Below are positions 20,627-31,079 of a stretch of DNA of 64,000 nucleotides, in pieces. Each line of letters starts with the position of its first letter. The first letter of the stretch is position 1. Origin of the DNA: Azospira restricta (GTDB lineage Bacteria > Pseudomonadota > Gammaproteobacteria > Burkholderiales > Rhodocyclaceae); contig NZ_CP064781.1 in the NCBI RefSeq assembly GCF_016858125.1, positions 1,178,001 to 1,242,000 of the forward strand. The letters are read 5' to 3'. The notes below the pieces were generated by a model. It did not search any database, was not told where the DNA came from, and saw only the letters and a program-made list of their open reading frames with translations. A program made the position numbers and the translations under genes.

Positions 20627-21994
20627 ATGAACCTCAACGTTGTCATCCTCGCTGCCGGCCAGGGCAAGCGCATGCATTCCAATCTGCCGAAGGTGCTGCA
20701 TCCGGTCGCCGGCAAGCCGCTGCTGCGGCACGTGATCGACACCGCGCGCGCGCTGCAGCCGGCCGCCCTGTGCATCGTCTATGGCCACGGCGGCGATGCC
20801 GTCCGCGCCGCGCTGCCCGACGCCGACCTCGGCTGGGCGCTGCAGTCGCCGCAGCTCGGCACCGGCCATGCCGTGCAGCAGGCGCTGCCTCAGCTCGGCG
20901 GCGACGGCGTGACGCTGGTGCTCTACGGTGACGTGCCGTTGACGCAGGCGGAGACCCTGCGCCGTCTGCTGCACGCCGCGCGCGACGGGCTGGCCGTGCT
21001 CACCGTCGAGCTCGCCGACCCGACCGGCTACGGCCGTATCGTCCGCGACGCCGGCGGCCGCGTCGTGCGCATCGTCGAGCAGAAGGATGCGACGCCGGAG
21101 GAGCGCGCCATTCGCGAGGTGAACACCGGCATCATGGCAATCCCGACCGCGCGCCTCGCCGGCTGGCTGACCGGGCTGTCGAACGACAACGCGCAGGGCG
21201 AGTATTACCTGACCGACGTCATCGCCGCCGCCGTCGCCGAGGGGGTGCCGGTCGTCGCCGTGCAGCCGCAGGGCGAGTGGGAGGTGCTCGGCGTCAACAG
21301 CAAGGTGCAGCTCGCCGAACTGGAGCGCATCCAGCAGCGGCGGCTTGCGCAGCAGCTGCTCGAGGCCGGCGTCCGCCTCGCCGATCCGGCGCGCCTCGAC
21401 GTACGCGGCGAGCTGTCCTGCGGTCGCGACGTCGCGATCGACGTCAATTGCGTGTTCGAAGGCCGCGTCGAACTGGCCGACGCCGTCGACATCGGCCCCC
21501 ACTGCGTATTGAAGAACGTCAGCATCGGCGCCGGCGCACGCATCGCCGCCTTCAGCCATCTCGAGGATGCCATCGTCGGCCCGGACTGCGTCGTCGGCCC
21601 GTATGCGCGGCTGCGACCCGGCGCCGAACTCGGCCCCGAGGTGCACATCGGCAACTTCGTCGAAGTGAAGAACAGCACCATCGCCGCGCAGTCGAAGGCC
21701 AACCATCTCGCCTACGTCGGCGACGCCCGCGTCGGTCAGCGCGTGAACATCGGCGCCGGCACCATCACCTGCAATTACGACGGCGCCAACAAGCACCTGA
21801 CGGTGATCGAGGACGATGCCTTCATCGGCTCCGACACCCAGCTGGTGGCGCCGGTCACCGTCGGCCGCGGCGCCACGCTCGGCGCCGGCACGACGCTGAC
21901 CAAGGATGCGCCGCCGGAGACGCTGACCGTCTCGCGCGCCAAGCAGGTCAGCCTGTCCGGCTGGCAGCGCCCCGTCAAGCAACCGAAAAAGTGA
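20627..21994 (+). CDS. glmU: bifunctional GlcN-1-P acetyltransferase / GlcNAc-1-P uridyltransferase
   Basis: Makes UDP-GlcNAc for peptidoglycan and lipopolysaccharide. The N-terminal uridyltransferase domain (about 1-228) has [19 protein letters not shown] and the magnesium-binding YGDVPL. The C-terminal left-handed beta helix (about 250-445) carries hexapeptide repeats and the acetyltransferase signature [10 protein letters not shown]. The 455 residues match the family. It lies 8 nt upstream of glmS, the previous enzyme in the pathway. Confidence 0.97.
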   Translation: MNLNVVILAAGQGKRMHSNLPKVLHPVAGKPLLRHVIDTARALQPAALCIVYGHGGDAVRAALPDADLGWALQSPQLGTGHAVQQALPQLGGDGVTLVLYGDVPLTQAETLRRLLHAARDGLAVLTVELADPTGYGRIVRDAGGRVVRIVEQKDATPEERAIREVNTGIMAIPTARLAGWLTGLSNDNAQGEYYLTDVIAAAVAEGVPVVAVQPQGEWEVLGVNSKVQLAELERIQQRRLAQQLLEAGVRLADPARLDVRGELSCGRDVAIDVNCVFEGRVELADAVDIGPHCVLKNVSIGAGARIAAFSHLEDAIVGPDCVVGPYARLRPGAELGPEVHIGNFVEVKNSTIAAQSKANHLAYVGDARVGQRVNIGAGTITCNYDGANKHLTVIEDDAFIGSDTQLVAPVTVGRGATLGAGTTLTKDAPPETLTVSRAKQVSLSGWQRPVKQPKK

Positions 21995-22002
21995 GCTGAT
22001 CC

Positions 22003-23829
22003 ATGTGTGGCATCGTCGCCGCGGTCGCGAACCGCAACATCGTTCCCGTTCTCCTCGAAGGCCTGCGCAAGCTCGAATACCGCGGCTACGACTCGGCCGG
22101 GCTGGCCGTGTTGAACGGCGGCCTGCACCGCCTGCGTGCGGTCGGCCGCGTCGCCGAGCTGGCGGCACAGGCCGACGCCGGCGCGACCGAAGGGGCGACC
22201 GGCATCGCCCACACGCGCTGGGCGACGCACGGCGTGCCGTCGGAGCGCAACGCGCATCCGCACGTTTCCGGCGGCCTCGCGGTGGTGCATAACGGCATCA
22301 TCGAGAACCACGAGACGCTGCGCGAGCAGCTGAAGGCCGACGGCTACGTGTTCACGTCGGACACCGACACCGAAGTGGTCGCCCACCTCGTCGAGAAGAA
22401 GCTGCGCAGCGTACCGGACCTGTTCGCCGCAGTGCGCGCCGCGCTTGCCGAGCTGCACGGCGCCTACGCGCTGGCGGTGATGCGCGAGGATGATCCCAGC
22501 TGCGTGATCGTCGCCCGCGAAGGCTCGCCGCTGCTGCTCGGCCTCGCCGACGACGGCCACTACGCGGCGTCCGACGCGTCGGCGCTGCTGCAGGTGACGC
22601 GGCGCATGGTCTATCTCGAGAACGGCGACTGCGCCGAGCTCCGCCGCGACGGCGTGCGCATCGCCCGCATCGACGGCACGTCGGTCGAGCGCGCGGTGAT
22701 CGAATCGCAGCTCTCGGCCGATGCGGTCGAGCTCGGCACCTACGACCACTACATGCAGAAGGAAATCTTCGAGCAGCCCGATGCGCTGGCCAACACGCTG
22801 GAAATGGTCGGTGCCGCCAAGTCGCTGCAGCCGGGCCTCTTCGGTGCCGACGCCGAGGGGCTGCTGAAGGGCGTGCGCCAGGTGCTGATTCTCGCCTGCG
22901 GCACCAGCTGGCATGCCGGGCTGGTCGCCCGCTACTGGCTGGAGGCGATCGCCGGCATCCCGTGTGCGGTCGAGATCGCCAGCGAGTACCGCTACCGCGA
23001 GTCGGTGCCGGATCCGGAAACGCTGGTCGTGACCATCTCGCAGTCCGGCGAGACCGCCGACACGCTGGCTGCGCTGCAGCACGCCAAGGCGCTCGGCATG
23101 CGGCGCACGCTGGCCGTCTGCAACGTGCCGGAATCGTCGCTGGTGCGCGAGACGGCGCTGCGCTTCATTACCCGCGCCGGCCCCGAGATCGGGGTCGCCT
23201 CGACCAAGGCCTTCACCACGCAGCTGGCCGCGCTCTACCTGCTGACGCTGGTCATGGCCAAGCTGCGCGGCCGCCTCGATGCCGCGGCCGAGGCGCGCGA
23301 GCTGCAGGCGCTGCGCCACGTGCCCGCCGCGGTGCAGGCCGTGCTCGCGCTGGAGCCGGCGATCAAGACCTGGGCGCAGCTGTTCGGCGCCAAGCAGCAT
23401 ACGCTGTTCCTCGGCCGCGGCCGGCATTACCCGATCGCCCTCGAAGGGGCGCTCAAGCTCAAGGAAATCTCCTACATCCACGCCGAGGCCTACCCGGCCG
23501 GCGAACTGAAGCACGGCCCGCTGGCGCTGGTGGACAAGGAGATGCCGGTGATCGCCGTGGCGCCGAACGACGCGCTGCTGGAGAAGCTGAAATCCAACCT
23601 GCAGGAAGTGCGCGCGCGCGGCGGCGAACTGTTCGTCTTCGCCGACGCCGACTCCGAGATCGCCGACTCCGAGGGTGTGCACGTGCTGCGCCTGCCCGAG
23701 CACTACGGCGCGCTGTCGGCGCTGCTGCACGTCGTGCCGCTGCAGCTGCTCTCCTACCACGTGGCGCTGGTCAAGGGCACCGACGTCGACAAGCCGCGCA
23801 ATCTGGCGAAGTCGGTGACGGTGGAGTAA
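22003..23829 (+). CDS. glmS: glutamine--fructose-6-phosphate aminotransferase
   Basis: Forms glucosamine-6-phosphate, committing carbon to amino-sugar synthesis. The N-terminal glutaminase has nucleophile Cys2 (MCGIVAAV) and HTRWATHG near residue 68. Two SIS sugar-isomerase domains follow, with [10 protein letters not shown] near 297, [11 protein letters not shown] near 345 and the C-terminal KSVTVE. The 608 residues match the family. No glmS ribozyme is expected or seen, as the gap to glmU is 8 nt. Confidence 0.97.
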   Translation: MCGIVAAVANRNIVPVLLEGLRKLEYRGYDSAGLAVLNGGLHRLRAVGRVAELAAQADAGATEGATGIAHTRWATHGVPSERNAHPHVSGGLAVVHNGIIENHETLREQLKADGYVFTSDTDTEVVAHLVEKKLRSVPDLFAAVRAALAELHGAYALAVMREDDPSCVIVAREGSPLLLGLADDGHYAASDASALLQVTRRMVYLENGDCAELRRDGVRIARIDGTSVERAVIESQLSADAVELGTYDHYMQKEIFEQPDALANTLEMVGAAKSLQPGLFGADAEGLLKGVRQVLILACGTSWHAGLVARYWLEAIAGIPCAVEIASEYRYRESVPDPETLVVTISQSGETADTLAALQHAKALGMRRTLAVCNVPESSLVRETALRFITRAGPEIGVASTKAFTTQLAALYLLTLVMAKLRGRLDAAAEARELQALRHVPAAVQAVLALEPAIKTWAQLFGAKQHTLFLGRGRHYPIALEGALKLKEISYIHAEAYPAGELKHGPLALVDKEMPVIAVAPNDALLEKLKSNLQEVRARGGELFVFADADSEIADSEGVHVLRLPEHYGALSALLHVVPLQLLSYHVALVKGTDVDKPRNLAKSVTVE

Positions 23830-23902
23830 CCTCCAGGCTAGCGCTCCCGGGCGGCCTCCCGGGAGGGATGCTGCAGCGCGACGGGGCGAGGGAGGACGGG
23901 CG

Positions 23903-24814
23903 GTGCTGAAATCGATTCTGGGCAGTTTCGGAGCGGATGCCGGGCGCGAACGGCAGCCGGCGGCACCGTCGGCGAAGCCGCTCGACGTCGAGCGGCTGAA
24001 GACGCTGATCGAATTCTTCCCGATCGGCAAGAAGCTGCGCTACTACCCCGAGTTCAAGAAGGAAATCGTCTTCGACACGCTGATCGTGGCCTACTGCCTG
24101 AACGGCGAATTCGTCTATTCCGGCGAGGCGATCGAGCGCGACGCGCGCGGCTACCCGGCGGCGTTCAAGTCCGGCCGGCACGGCGAACTGACGCCGGTCG
24201 CCGACCTCCGCCTGTTCCAGCTGCTGGTGCCCGACACCTCCGACCTGGAAATGACGCTCGACTACTTCCGTCGCGCGCTGATCGGCCGCGGCCGCCAGTT
24301 CAACAAGGGCAACTACATCTCGCTGGTGTCCAATGCCGGTGCCAAGGGCGTGTCGACGGTGGATACCGAGGTCGTCAAGCAGGTCGTGATGGCCGACGGC
24401 CCCTACGCGCAGTCGAAGATGATCCTGCTCACCCCCGAGTGGAGCACGCTGGCCGTCACCGACCAGCGTCGCAAGGCCCGCGCCAGAACCTGCGCGCCGG
24501 TGACGGTGTCGGTCGCCGGCGGCCGCCTGAGCGGGCCGTGCACGATCGTCGACATGTCCGACGAGGCGATCCGCATCCGCGTCCGCGACCGCGAGACGGC
24601 GCTGCCGGAGATGGGGCCCGGCGACGGCGTCACGCTCGATATCGACCTCGGCGAAGGCGAGCGCCACTACACGATCAAGGGCATCGTCATCCGGCGCTCG
24701 CCGGAGACCTGCGTCATCCGCCTCGAGGGCCTGCTGCGCGAGGGCCGGCTGCTGCGCTTCGAGCGTCTCGACCTGCTCGAGCTGAAAGCGGGGCTGCTCA
24801 ACTACGCCCGCTGA
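23903..24814 (+). CDS. PilZ-like domain protein, probable c-di-GMP effector
   Basis: A 303-residue protein without signal peptide. The N-terminal two thirds (about 30-185) is not recognised. The last third resembles a PilZ domain: an arginine-rich entry RRKARAR near 196 and DMSDEAIRIRV near 217, standing in for the RxxxR and (D/N)xSxxG motifs; the usual glycine is not conserved. In the family this region binds cyclic di-GMP and controls motility or surface attachment. The start is GTG with GGAGG 7 nt upstream. Binding ability is uncertain because of the altered second motif. Confidence 0.55.
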   Translation: MLKSILGSFGADAGRERQPAAPSAKPLDVERLKTLIEFFPIGKKLRYYPEFKKEIVFDTLIVAYCLNGEFVYSGEAIERDARGYPAAFKSGRHGELTPVADLRLFQLLVPDTSDLEMTLDYFRRALIGRGRQFNKGNYISLVSNAGAKGVSTVDTEVVKQVVMADGPYAQSKMILLTPEWSTLAVTDQRRKARARTCAPVTVSVAGGRLSGPCTIVDMSDEAIRIRVRDRETALPEMGPGDGVTLDIDLGEGERHYTIKGIVIRRSPETCVIRLEGLLREGRLLRFERLDLLELKAGLLNYAR

Positions 24815-24844
24815 GCGCGTCGGCCGCGGCGGGCGTCCGTCGGA

Positions 24845-25480
24845 TCAGCTGGCTCCCGTCCGCAGGGCTTGCAGGAATTCGTTGCGCAACTGCGCCGAGT
24901 CGGTGAAGGTGCCGGCGAAGGCCTGCGTCACCACGCGCTCGTCGCCACGGCGGTCCTCGCCGAGCAGCAGGCACAGCTGCTCGGCCTCGACGATGCAAGC
25001 GGCGCCGGCGGCGCGGCCGTGGCGGACCAGCGCGTCGGCGATGTCGCGCGTCATCCATTCCTGGTAGGTGAAGCGGTGGCCGATCGCGTCGACCATGCGC
25101 GCGATGCGGCCGAAGCCGTGCAGGCGGCCGCCGGGCAGGTAGGCGACGTGGGCGACGCCGCGGAAGGGCACCAGGTGGTGCGGGCAGACGCCGTGCACGG
25201 CGATGCCGCGGATCACCACCATGTCCGCGCGCGGGTCGGCGAAGCCGTCGCCGAGCGCCGCCGCCGGATCCAGGTCGTAGCCGCCGAGCAGCCGCTTCTG
25301 CCACAGCTCGCGCACGCGCTGCGCGGTGCGGCCCATGTGCGTCGCGTCGGGGGCGATGCCGCAGGCGGCGAGGAGGTCGCCGATCGCGCGCTCGAAGGCG
25401 GCCGGATCGAAGGCGTCGCGCCGCGGGATGCCGACGCCGGTGACCGGTGCGGCGGAGTGGTGCTCGTCGTGGCTGCTCAT
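24845..25480 (-). CDS. folE: GTP cyclohydrolase I
   Basis: Opens GTP to 7,8-dihydroneopterin triphosphate, the first step of folate synthesis. Zinc ligands are visible in VCPHHLVPF near residue 100 (Cys and His) and a later Cys in EQLCLLLGE near 172. The substrate-pocket stretch GFGRIARMVD is intact. I chose the ATG at 25480 (211 residues) because GGGGA lies 7 nt upstream; the frame stays open for 52 further codons without a family match. The C-terminus differs somewhat from E. coli FolE. Confidence 0.88.
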   Translation of the reverse strand: MSSHDEHHSAAPVTGVGIPRRDAFDPAAFERAIGDLLAACGIAPDATHMGRTAQRVRELWQKRLLGGYDLDPAAALGDGFADPRADMVVIRGIAVHGVCPHHLVPFRGVAHVAYLPGGRLHGFGRIARMVDAIGHRFTYQEWMTRDIADALVRHGRAAGAACIVEAEQLCLLLGEDRRGDERVVTQAFAGTFTDSAQLRNEFLQALRTGAS

Positions 25481-25528
25481 GATCAATCCCCGGAAAGTTT
25501 CTCTCCCGAGTTTAGCAGCCGCAGAAAA

Positions 25529-25554
25529 CAAAAAAGCCCGGGATGTCCCGGGCT
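25529..25554 (-). terminator. intrinsic terminator of the cold-shock gene
   Basis: Read on the minus strand, AGCCCGGG and CCCGGGCT form a perfect 8-bp stem with an ACAT loop followed by a run of six T. Confidence 0.88.
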
Positions 25555-25580
25555 CTTCGTGTTGCGCCAGTGCGCGCGGC

Positions 25581-25787
25581 TTATTCGGCCGGGCGGATGT
25601 TGGCGGCTTGCTTACCCTTCGGGCCGGTGACGACATCGAAGGTCACCTTCTGGTTTTCCTGCAGCGACTTGAAGCCGTTGCCCTGAATCGCGGAGAAGTG
25701 AGCGAAGAGATCCTCGCCACCGTCGGCCGGGGTGATGAAACCAAAACCTTTAGCGTCGTTGAACCACTTGACGGTACCGTTTGCCAT
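25581..25787 (-). CDS. cold-shock domain protein (CspA family)
   Basis: A 68-residue single OB-fold nucleic-acid-binding protein. Both RNA-binding motifs are intact: KGFGFI (RNP1) near residue 13 and DLFAHFS (RNP2-like) near 26. Such proteins act as RNA chaperones or antiterminators. The gene has its own terminator and a leader of about 140 nt, typical of csp genes. Which paralogue it corresponds to cannot be told. Confidence 0.95.
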   Translation of the reverse strand: MANGTVKWFNDAKGFGFITPADGGEDLFAHFSAIQGNGFKSLQENQKVTFDVVTGPKGKQAANIRPAE

Positions 25788-25936
25788 TTTGATAGCTTTC
25801 CTTAAAACAAATGAAAATCGGACGAATGTCCGGGACTACGAGAATCAAGACGGGAGAGCTGCCAAACTGGAGTACCGCTGAAACGAGGCACGGCGTTGAG
25901 CCGCTGTTGCACTGCTTGATAAAACCCGTGGCGCGC

Positions 25937-25965
25937 AGTATGCGGGCTTGTCGGCGGAAGCACAA
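25937..25965 (-). promoter_or_regulatory. candidate promoter of the cold-shock gene
   Basis: On the minus strand TTGTGC and CATACT are spaced by 17 bp. This predicts a 5' leader of about 140 nt before the ATG, close to the length of cspA leaders that fold in response to temperature. The leader also contains a small GGAC-ATTC-GTCC hairpin. Confidence 0.4.
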
Positions 25966-25992
25966 GCACTATTTTTCGGCCGTCCCGCCGCG

Positions 25993-27033
25993 TCAGCCGT
26001 CGCGCAGCCGGCGCCGGTAGGCACTCGGCGAGACGCCGGTCCAGCCGACGAAGGCGCGGTAGAAGGCCGACGGGTCGGCGTAGCCGAGGTCGGCAGCGAG
26101 GTCGGCGACCGGCTGCGCGGTCTTGGCGATGCGCGACAGCGCCAGGTCGCGGCGCAGCGCGTCCTTGATCGCGCGGAAGCTCGAGCCTTCCTCTTCCAGC
26201 CGCCGGTTCAGCGTACGCGGCGTCAGCCTCAGTGCTGCCGCCGTCGCCTCGAGCTCGGGCACCTCCGGCAGCGCCGCGCGCAGGTGGTCGCGGACGCGCA
26301 TGACCAACTCGCGGTCGTTGCGGTAAAGCATCGTCAGCTTGCCCGGCGCGCCGTCGAGGAAGCGCTGCAGCGCCGCCTCGTCGCGGCGGATCGGCAGTTC
26401 GAGCAGGTTGCCGGCGATGCGCGCGGCCAGCCGCGGCGCGTCGAAGCGGCTGTTGGCGGTGTAGATCTGCGCGTAGTCGTCGGCGTGCGCCGGCCGCGGA
26501 TAGGGAAAGTCGACGGCGTCGAGCGCGATGCCGCGGCCGACCAGCCAGCACGAGAGACCGTGCAACAGGCGCAGCAGCCATTCGTAGGCGAACACCCGGC
26601 CAACGACGAGCGGCTGTCCCTCGGCGATCGTCAGCAGTGCGCTGTCGCCGTCGCGGACGATGCCGATCTCCATGTCCGGCAGCAGCGCGCGCAGGAAGCG
26701 GATCGCCCGCGCCAGCGCCTCGCCGAGCTGCGGTGCGGTGATCGTCGCCCGGCACAGGAATTCGAAGCAACCGACGCGCATCGGCGCCGCGAAGAGGCCG
26801 AAGGCCTCGTCGTCGAGCACCGCGTTCACGTGGTTGTAGAGCGCCGCGTAGTCGGCGAGCGGAATACGGGCGGCGTCGTCGGCGAGGCAGTCGGCGGCGA
26901 TGCCGACGGCGGCGAGCAGCGCCGCCGGGTCGTGGCCGGTGTGTGCGGCGCCGGCAAGCATGCCGCGGACGAAGGCGGGCGCCACCGTGCCGCGCGTGCT
27001 GGCGGGCTTTGCAATGTTCTTCCCGAATTCCAC
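25993..27033 (-). CDS. AraC-family transcriptional regulator
   Basis: About 346 residues. The N-terminal two thirds matches the arabinose-binding-type effector domain of the OruR/ArgR subgroup (RGMLAGAAHTGHDPAALLAAVGI at the start; ITAPQLGEALARAIRF). The C-terminal AraC DNA-binding domain has two helix-turn-helix motifs, the second in VADLAADLGYADPSAFYRAFVGWTGVSPSAYRR. I place the start at GTG 27033 because family similarity begins shortly after it. The frame stays open to an ATG at 27177, but that would overlap the divergent gene's start. It probably regulates the divergent thioesterase-icmF pair. Confidence 0.85.
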   Translation of the reverse strand: MEFGKNIAKPASTRGTVAPAFVRGMLAGAAHTGHDPAALLAAVGIAADCLADDAARIPLADYAALYNHVNAVLDDEAFGLFAAPMRVGCFEFLCRATITAPQLGEALARAIRFLRALLPDMEIGIVRDGDSALLTIAEGQPLVVGRVFAYEWLLRLLHGLSCWLVGRGIALDAVDFPYPRPAHADDYAQIYTANSRFDAPRLAARIAGNLLELPIRRDEAALQRFLDGAPGKLTMLYRNDRELVMRVRDHLRAALPEVPELEATAAALRLTPRTLNRRLEEEGSSFRAIKDALRRDLALSRIAKTAQPVADLAADLGYADPSAFYRAFVGWTGVSPSAYRRRLRDG

Positions 27034-27175
27034 CGTTTGTCTGTATTTTCTGCGAATTGTCGCTGCCTTTACATTTGGCGTATTTTGCACGAAATTGGGT
27101 TTCTTTCGCACTGGTGGGGCGCAGGGGGGCGGCGTAGCATGCAGCGGGTGATCAATCCGCACGGCCCGTACGCGC

Positions 27176-27637
27176 ATGAAAGCCTTTCAGGACTACTACC
27201 CGGAAAACCTCTCGCACTGCTACGGCTGCGGCAGCCGGAACTTGCACGGCCACCGCATCCGCACCTTCTGGGACGGCGAGGAAACCGTCACCCGTTTCAC
27301 CCCCGAGCCGTACCACACGGCGGTTCCCGGCTTCGTCTACGGCGGCCTGCTTGCCTCGCTGATCGACTGCCATTGCACCGGCACCGCCGCCGCCGCGACC
27401 TATCGCGCCGAGGGACGCGAAATGGGCAGCGAGCCGCCGCTGCGCTTCGTCACCGGCGCGCTGAACGTCTCCTACCTGAAGCCGACGCCGCTCGGGCCTG
27501 AGCTCACGATCCGCGGCCGCGTGAAGGAGATCAAGGGGCGCAAGGTCGTCGTCGAGGCGACCGTCTATGCTGAAGGCGTCGCCACCGCCCGCGGCGAAGT
27601 GGTTGCGCTGCAGATGCCGGAGACCTTCGGCGCCTGA
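27176..27637 (+). CDS. PaaI-family hotdog-fold acyl-CoA thioesterase
   Basis: A 153-residue single hotdog domain. The start MKAFQDYYPENLSHCYGCG is a recurrent N-terminus in this group, with a CxxC pair. The catalytic helix region reads PGFVYGGLLASLIDCHCTGTA, and strands LNVSYLKPTPLG and VVVEATVY complete the fold. It probably hydrolyses a short or branched acyl-CoA, but the substrate is unknown. It lies just upstream of icmF, suggesting a role in isobutyryl/butyryl-CoA homeostasis. The Shine-Dalgarno is poor. Confidence 0.85.
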   Translation: MKAFQDYYPENLSHCYGCGSRNLHGHRIRTFWDGEETVTRFTPEPYHTAVPGFVYGGLLASLIDCHCTGTAAAATYRAEGREMGSEPPLRFVTGALNVSYLKPTPLGPELTIRGRVKEIKGRKVVVEATVYAEGVATARGEVVALQMPETFGA

Positions 27638-27680
27638 GCGACGTGCGCGAGCACGTCGCGAAGAAGTGCCCTCGGGGCAC
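27638..27680 (+). repeat. two tandem perfect hairpins between thioesterase and icmF
   Basis: Directly after the stop codon, GCGACGTGC pairs with GCACGTCGC across a GCGA tetraloop (GNRA type). Seven nt later GTGCCC pairs with GGGCAC across TCG. There is no T tail, so these look like mRNA-stabilising or REP-like elements rather than a terminator. Confidence 0.7.
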
Positions 27681-27715
27681 GCCTGAACTGAATTATTCGC
27701 TTTCGGAGTCCTGCC

Positions 27716-30700
27716 ATGACCGACCTGTCCATCGCCAAGAAGATCAGCCCGTACAAGCCGAAGAACAAGGTGCGCTTCGTCAGCGCCGCCTCGCTGTTCG
27801 ACGGACACGACGCGTCGATCAACATCATGCGCCGCATCCTGCAGGCGACCGGCGCCGAGGTGATCCACCTCGGCCACAATCGCTCGGTGCAGGAGATCGT
27901 GAACGCTGCGCTGCAGGAGGACGTGCAGGGCATCGCGATCACCTCGTACCAGGGCGGCCACGTCGAGTTCTTCAAGTACATGATCGACCTCTTGAAGGCT
28001 GGCGGCGGCGCCAATATCAAGGTCTTTGGCGGCGGCGGCGGCGTCATCGTGCCGGCCGAGATCAAGGAACTGCACGCCTACGGCGTGAACCGCATCTACT
28101 CTCCGGAAGATGGCCAGGCGATGGGCCTGCAGGGCATGATCAACGACATCGTCTCGCAGTGCGACGTCGACCTCGGCACCACCGTGCCGGCCGCCGACCA
28201 GGTGCTCGACGTGCTGCGTTCGGGCGAGCGCCGGGCGCTGGCGCAGGTGATCACCGGGCTGGAGAACGGCGTCTATGGCGAGAACGTCAGGAAGGACCTG
28301 CTCAAGGCCGCCGCCGAGGCGAAGACCCCGGTGCTCGGCATCACCGGCACCGGCGGCGCCGGCAAGTCCTCGCTCACCGACGAGCTGGTGCGCCGCTTCC
28401 GCCTCGACCAGGGCGACACGCTGAAGATCGCCATCGTCTCGATCGACCCGTCCAGGAAGCGCACCGGCGGCGCGCTGCTCGGCGACCGCATCCGCATGAA
28501 CGCGATCGAGCACCCGAACATCTACATGCGCTCGCTGGCGACGCGCGACACCGGCTCCGAGATCTCCGCGGCGCTGCCCGAGGTGATCGCCGCCTGCAAG
28601 CTGTCCGGCTTCGATCTGGTGATCGTCGAGACCTCCGGCATCGGCCAGGGCGACGCGGCGATCGTGCCCTTCGTCGACGCCTCGCTGTACGTGATGACCC
28701 CGGAGTTCGGCGCCGCGTCGCAGCTGGAGAAGATCGACATGCTCGACTTCGCCGACTTCGTCGCGATCAACAAGTTCGACCGCAAGGGCGCCGAGGACGC
28801 GCTGCGCGATGTGCGCAAGCAATACCAGCGCAACCGCGAACTGTTCACGACGCCGGCCGACGAGATGCCGGTGTTCGGCACGCAGGCCGCGCGCTTCAAC
28901 GACGACGGCGTCACCGCGCTGTACCAGGCGCTGGTGCCGAAGCTGACCGAGTTCGGCCTGACGCTGCAGCCGGGCAAGCTGCCGACGGTGACGGTCAAGC
29001 ACTCGTCGGGCTCGCGCGCGATCGTGCCGACCAAGCGCGTGCGCTACCTGGCCGAGATTGCCGAGACCGTGCGCAGCTACCACGCGCACACCGAGCAGCA
29101 GGCGATCATCGCCCGCGAGCGCCAGTCGCTGAAGACCGCGAAGACCATCTTCGAAGGCTGCGAGAAACCGGCCAAGGACTTCGACGAGCTGATCGCCTGG
29201 AAGGACGGCCAGCTCGACCCGAAGGCGAAGAAGCTGCTCGACATGTGGCCGGACACGGTCAAGGCCTACAGCGGCGACGAGTACGTGGTGAAGATCCGCG
29301 ACAAGGAGATCCGCACCAGGCTCGTCTCCGAGTCGCTGTCCGGCACCAAGATCCGCAAGGTGGTGCTGCCGACCTTCAAGGACGACGGTGAGGTGTTGCG
29401 CTTCCTGATGAAGGAGAACGTTCCCGGTTCCTTCCCCTATACCGCCGGCGTCTTCGCCTTCAAGCGCGAGAACGAGGACCCGACCCGGATGTTCGCCGGC
29501 GAGGGTGACGCCTTCCGCACCAACCGCCGCTTCAAGAAGGTTTCCGAGGGCATGCCGGCGCACCGCCTGTCGACCGCCTTCGACTCGGTGACGCTGTACG
29601 GCTGCGACCCCGACGAGCGCCCGGACATCTACGGCAAGATCGGCAACTCCGGCGTCTCGATCGCCACGCTCGACGACATGAAGGTGCTCTACGACGGCTT
29701 CGACCTGTGCTGCCCGACGACCTCGGTGTCGATGACGATCAACGGCCCGGCGCCGATCATCCTCGCCTGCTTCTTCAACACCGCGATCGAGCAGCAGGTC
29801 GCCAAGTTCAAGGCCGACAACGGCCGCGAGCCGACCGAGGACGAGGCGCAGAAGATCCGCGAGTGGGTGCTCTCCAGCGTGCGCGGTACCGTGCAGGCCG
29901 ACATCCTGAAGGAAGATCAGGGCCAGAACACCTGCATCTTCTCGACCGAGTTCGCGCTGAAGATGATGGGCGACATCCAGGAGTTCTTCGTCCATCACGA
30001 CGTCAAGAACTTCTACTCGGTGTCGATCTCCGGCTACCACATCGCCGAGGCCGGCGCGAACCCGATCTCGCAGCTCGCCTTCACGCTCGCCAACGGCTTC
30101 ACCTACGTCGAAGCCTACCTCGCGCGCGGCATGCACATCGACGACTTCGCGCCGAACCTGTCGTTCTTCTTCTCGAACGGCATGGACCCCGAGTACTCGG
30201 TGATCGGCCGCGTCGCGCGCCGCATCTGGGCGGTGGCGATGAAGAACAAGTACGGCGCCAACGAGCGCAGCCAGAAGCTGAAGTACCACATCCAGACCTC
30301 GGGCCGTTCGCTGCACGCGCAGGAGATGGACTTCAACGACATCCGCACGACGCTGCAGGCGCTGATCGCGATCTACGACAACTGCAACTCGCTGCACACC
30401 AACGCCTACGACGAGGCGATCACGACGCCGACCGACGAGTCGGTGCGCCGCGCGATGGCGATCCAGCTGATCATCAACCGCGAGTGGGGCGTCGCCAAGA
30501 ACGAGAACCCGAACCAGGGCGCCTTCGTCTTCGACGAGCTGACCGACCTCGTCGAAGAGGCGGTGTTGAAGGAGTTCGAGGCGATCGCCGCCCGCGGCGG
30601 CGTGCTCGGCGCGATGGAGACCGGCTACCAGCGCGGCAAGATCCAGGAGGAGTCGCTCTACTACGAGCACAAGAAACACGACGGCTCGTACCCGATCATC

Positions 30701-30979
30701 GGCGTGAACACCTTCCGCAACCCGAAGGGCGACGCCCAGGTCGAGATCGAGCTGGCGCGCTCGACCGAGGACGAGAAGCAGTCGCAGATCCAGCGCCTGC
30801 GCGAATTCCAGCAGCGCCACGCGGCCGAGAGCGGCCCGATGCTGCAGAAGCTGCGCGACACGGTGATCGCCGACGGCAACGTCTTCGCCGTGCTCGTCGA
30901 CGCGGTGCGCTGCTGCTCGCTCGGCCAGATCACGTCGACGCTCTACGAAGTCGGCGGGCAGTACCGCAGGAGCATGTAA
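27716..30979 (+). CDS. icmF: fused isobutyryl-CoA mutase (IcmF)
   Basis: An adenosylcobalamin-dependent mutase interconverting isobutyryl-CoA and n-butyryl-CoA (1087 residues). Domain order: B12-binding domain (about 20-150; DGHDAS and SYQGGH, with base-off His), MeaB-like G-protein chaperone (about 205-420; Walker [35 protein letters not shown]), then the mutase barrel (about 540-1085). Aligned to methylmalonyl-CoA mutase, the specificity positions Tyr89/Arg207 are Phe580 and Gln737. Phe/Gln is the pair reported for isobutyryl-CoA mutases; pivalyl-CoA mutases have Leu/His. GGAG lies 7 nt before the ATG, and a strong terminator follows. Confidence 0.95.
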   Translation: MTDLSIAKKISPYKPKNKVRFVSAASLFDGHDASINIMRRILQATGAEVIHLGHNRSVQEIVNAALQEDVQGIAITSYQGGHVEFFKYMIDLLKAGGGANIKVFGGGGGVIVPAEIKELHAYGVNRIYSPEDGQAMGLQGMINDIVSQCDVDLGTTVPAADQVLDVLRSGERRALAQVITGLENGVYGENVRKDLLKAAAEAKTPVLGITGTGGAGKSSLTDELVRRFRLDQGDTLKIAIVSIDPSRKRTGGALLGDRIRMNAIEHPNIYMRSLATRDTGSEISAALPEVIAACKLSGFDLVIVETSGIGQGDAAIVPFVDASLYVMTPEFGAASQLEKIDMLDFADFVAINKFDRKGAEDALRDVRKQYQRNRELFTTPADEMPVFGTQAARFNDDGVTALYQALVPKLTEFGLTLQPGKLPTVTVKHSSGSRAIVPTKRVRYLAEIAETVRSYHAHTEQQAIIARERQSLKTAKTIFEGCEKPAKDFDELIAWKDGQLDPKAKKLLDMWPDTVKAYSGDEYVVKIRDKEIRTRLVSESLSGTKIRKVVLPTFKDDGEVLRFLMKENVPGSFPYTAGVFAFKRENEDPTRMFAGEGDAFRTNRRFKKVSEGMPAHRLSTAFDSVTLYGCDPDERPDIYGKIGNSGVSIATLDDMKVLYDGFDLCCPTTSVSMTINGPAPIILACFFNTAIEQQVAKFKADNGREPTEDEAQKIREWVLSSVRGTVQADILKEDQGQNTCIFSTEFALKMMGDIQEFFVHHDVKNFYSVSISGYHIAEAGANPISQLAFTLANGFTYVEAYLARGMHIDDFAPNLSFFFSNGMDPEYSVIGRVARRIWAVAMKNKYGANERSQKLKYHIQTSGRSLHAQEMDFNDIRTTLQALIAIYDNCNSLHTNAYDEAITTPTDESVRRAMAIQLIINREWGVAKNENPNQGAFVFDELTDLVEEAVLKEFEAIAARGGVLGAMETGYQRGKIQEESLYYEHKKHDGSYPIIGVNTFRNPKGDAQVEIELARSTEDEKQSQIQRLREFQQRHAAESGPMLQKLRDTVIADGNVFAVLVDAVRCCSLGQITSTLYEVGGQYRRSM

Positions 30980-31017
30980 GGACGAAGGCGGACAGCAATC
31001 GCCCTCGTCAATGACTC

Positions 31018-31044
31018 GGCCGGCTTATGCCGGCCGCTTTTTTT
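31018..31044 (+). terminator. intrinsic terminator of icmF
   Basis: GGCCGGC and GCCGGCC form a perfect 7-bp stem around TTAT and are followed by a seven-T run, 38 nt after the icmF stop. Confidence 0.92.
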
Positions 31045-31079
31045 CGGTGCGCGGTTCGTTCGTGCCGGCCATACGGTGC

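Noticed and set aside
24845-25636. Longer FolE reading from 25636
   Set aside because: The 52 extra residues would run back through the cold-shock terminator and into that gene's 3' end; they lack family similarity, and the ATG at 25480 has a good Shine-Dalgarno.
25993-27177. AraC-type regulator starting at the ATG at 27177
   Set aside because: The start would overlap the divergent thioesterase start and consume the whole promoter gap; family similarity begins only after about residue 55.
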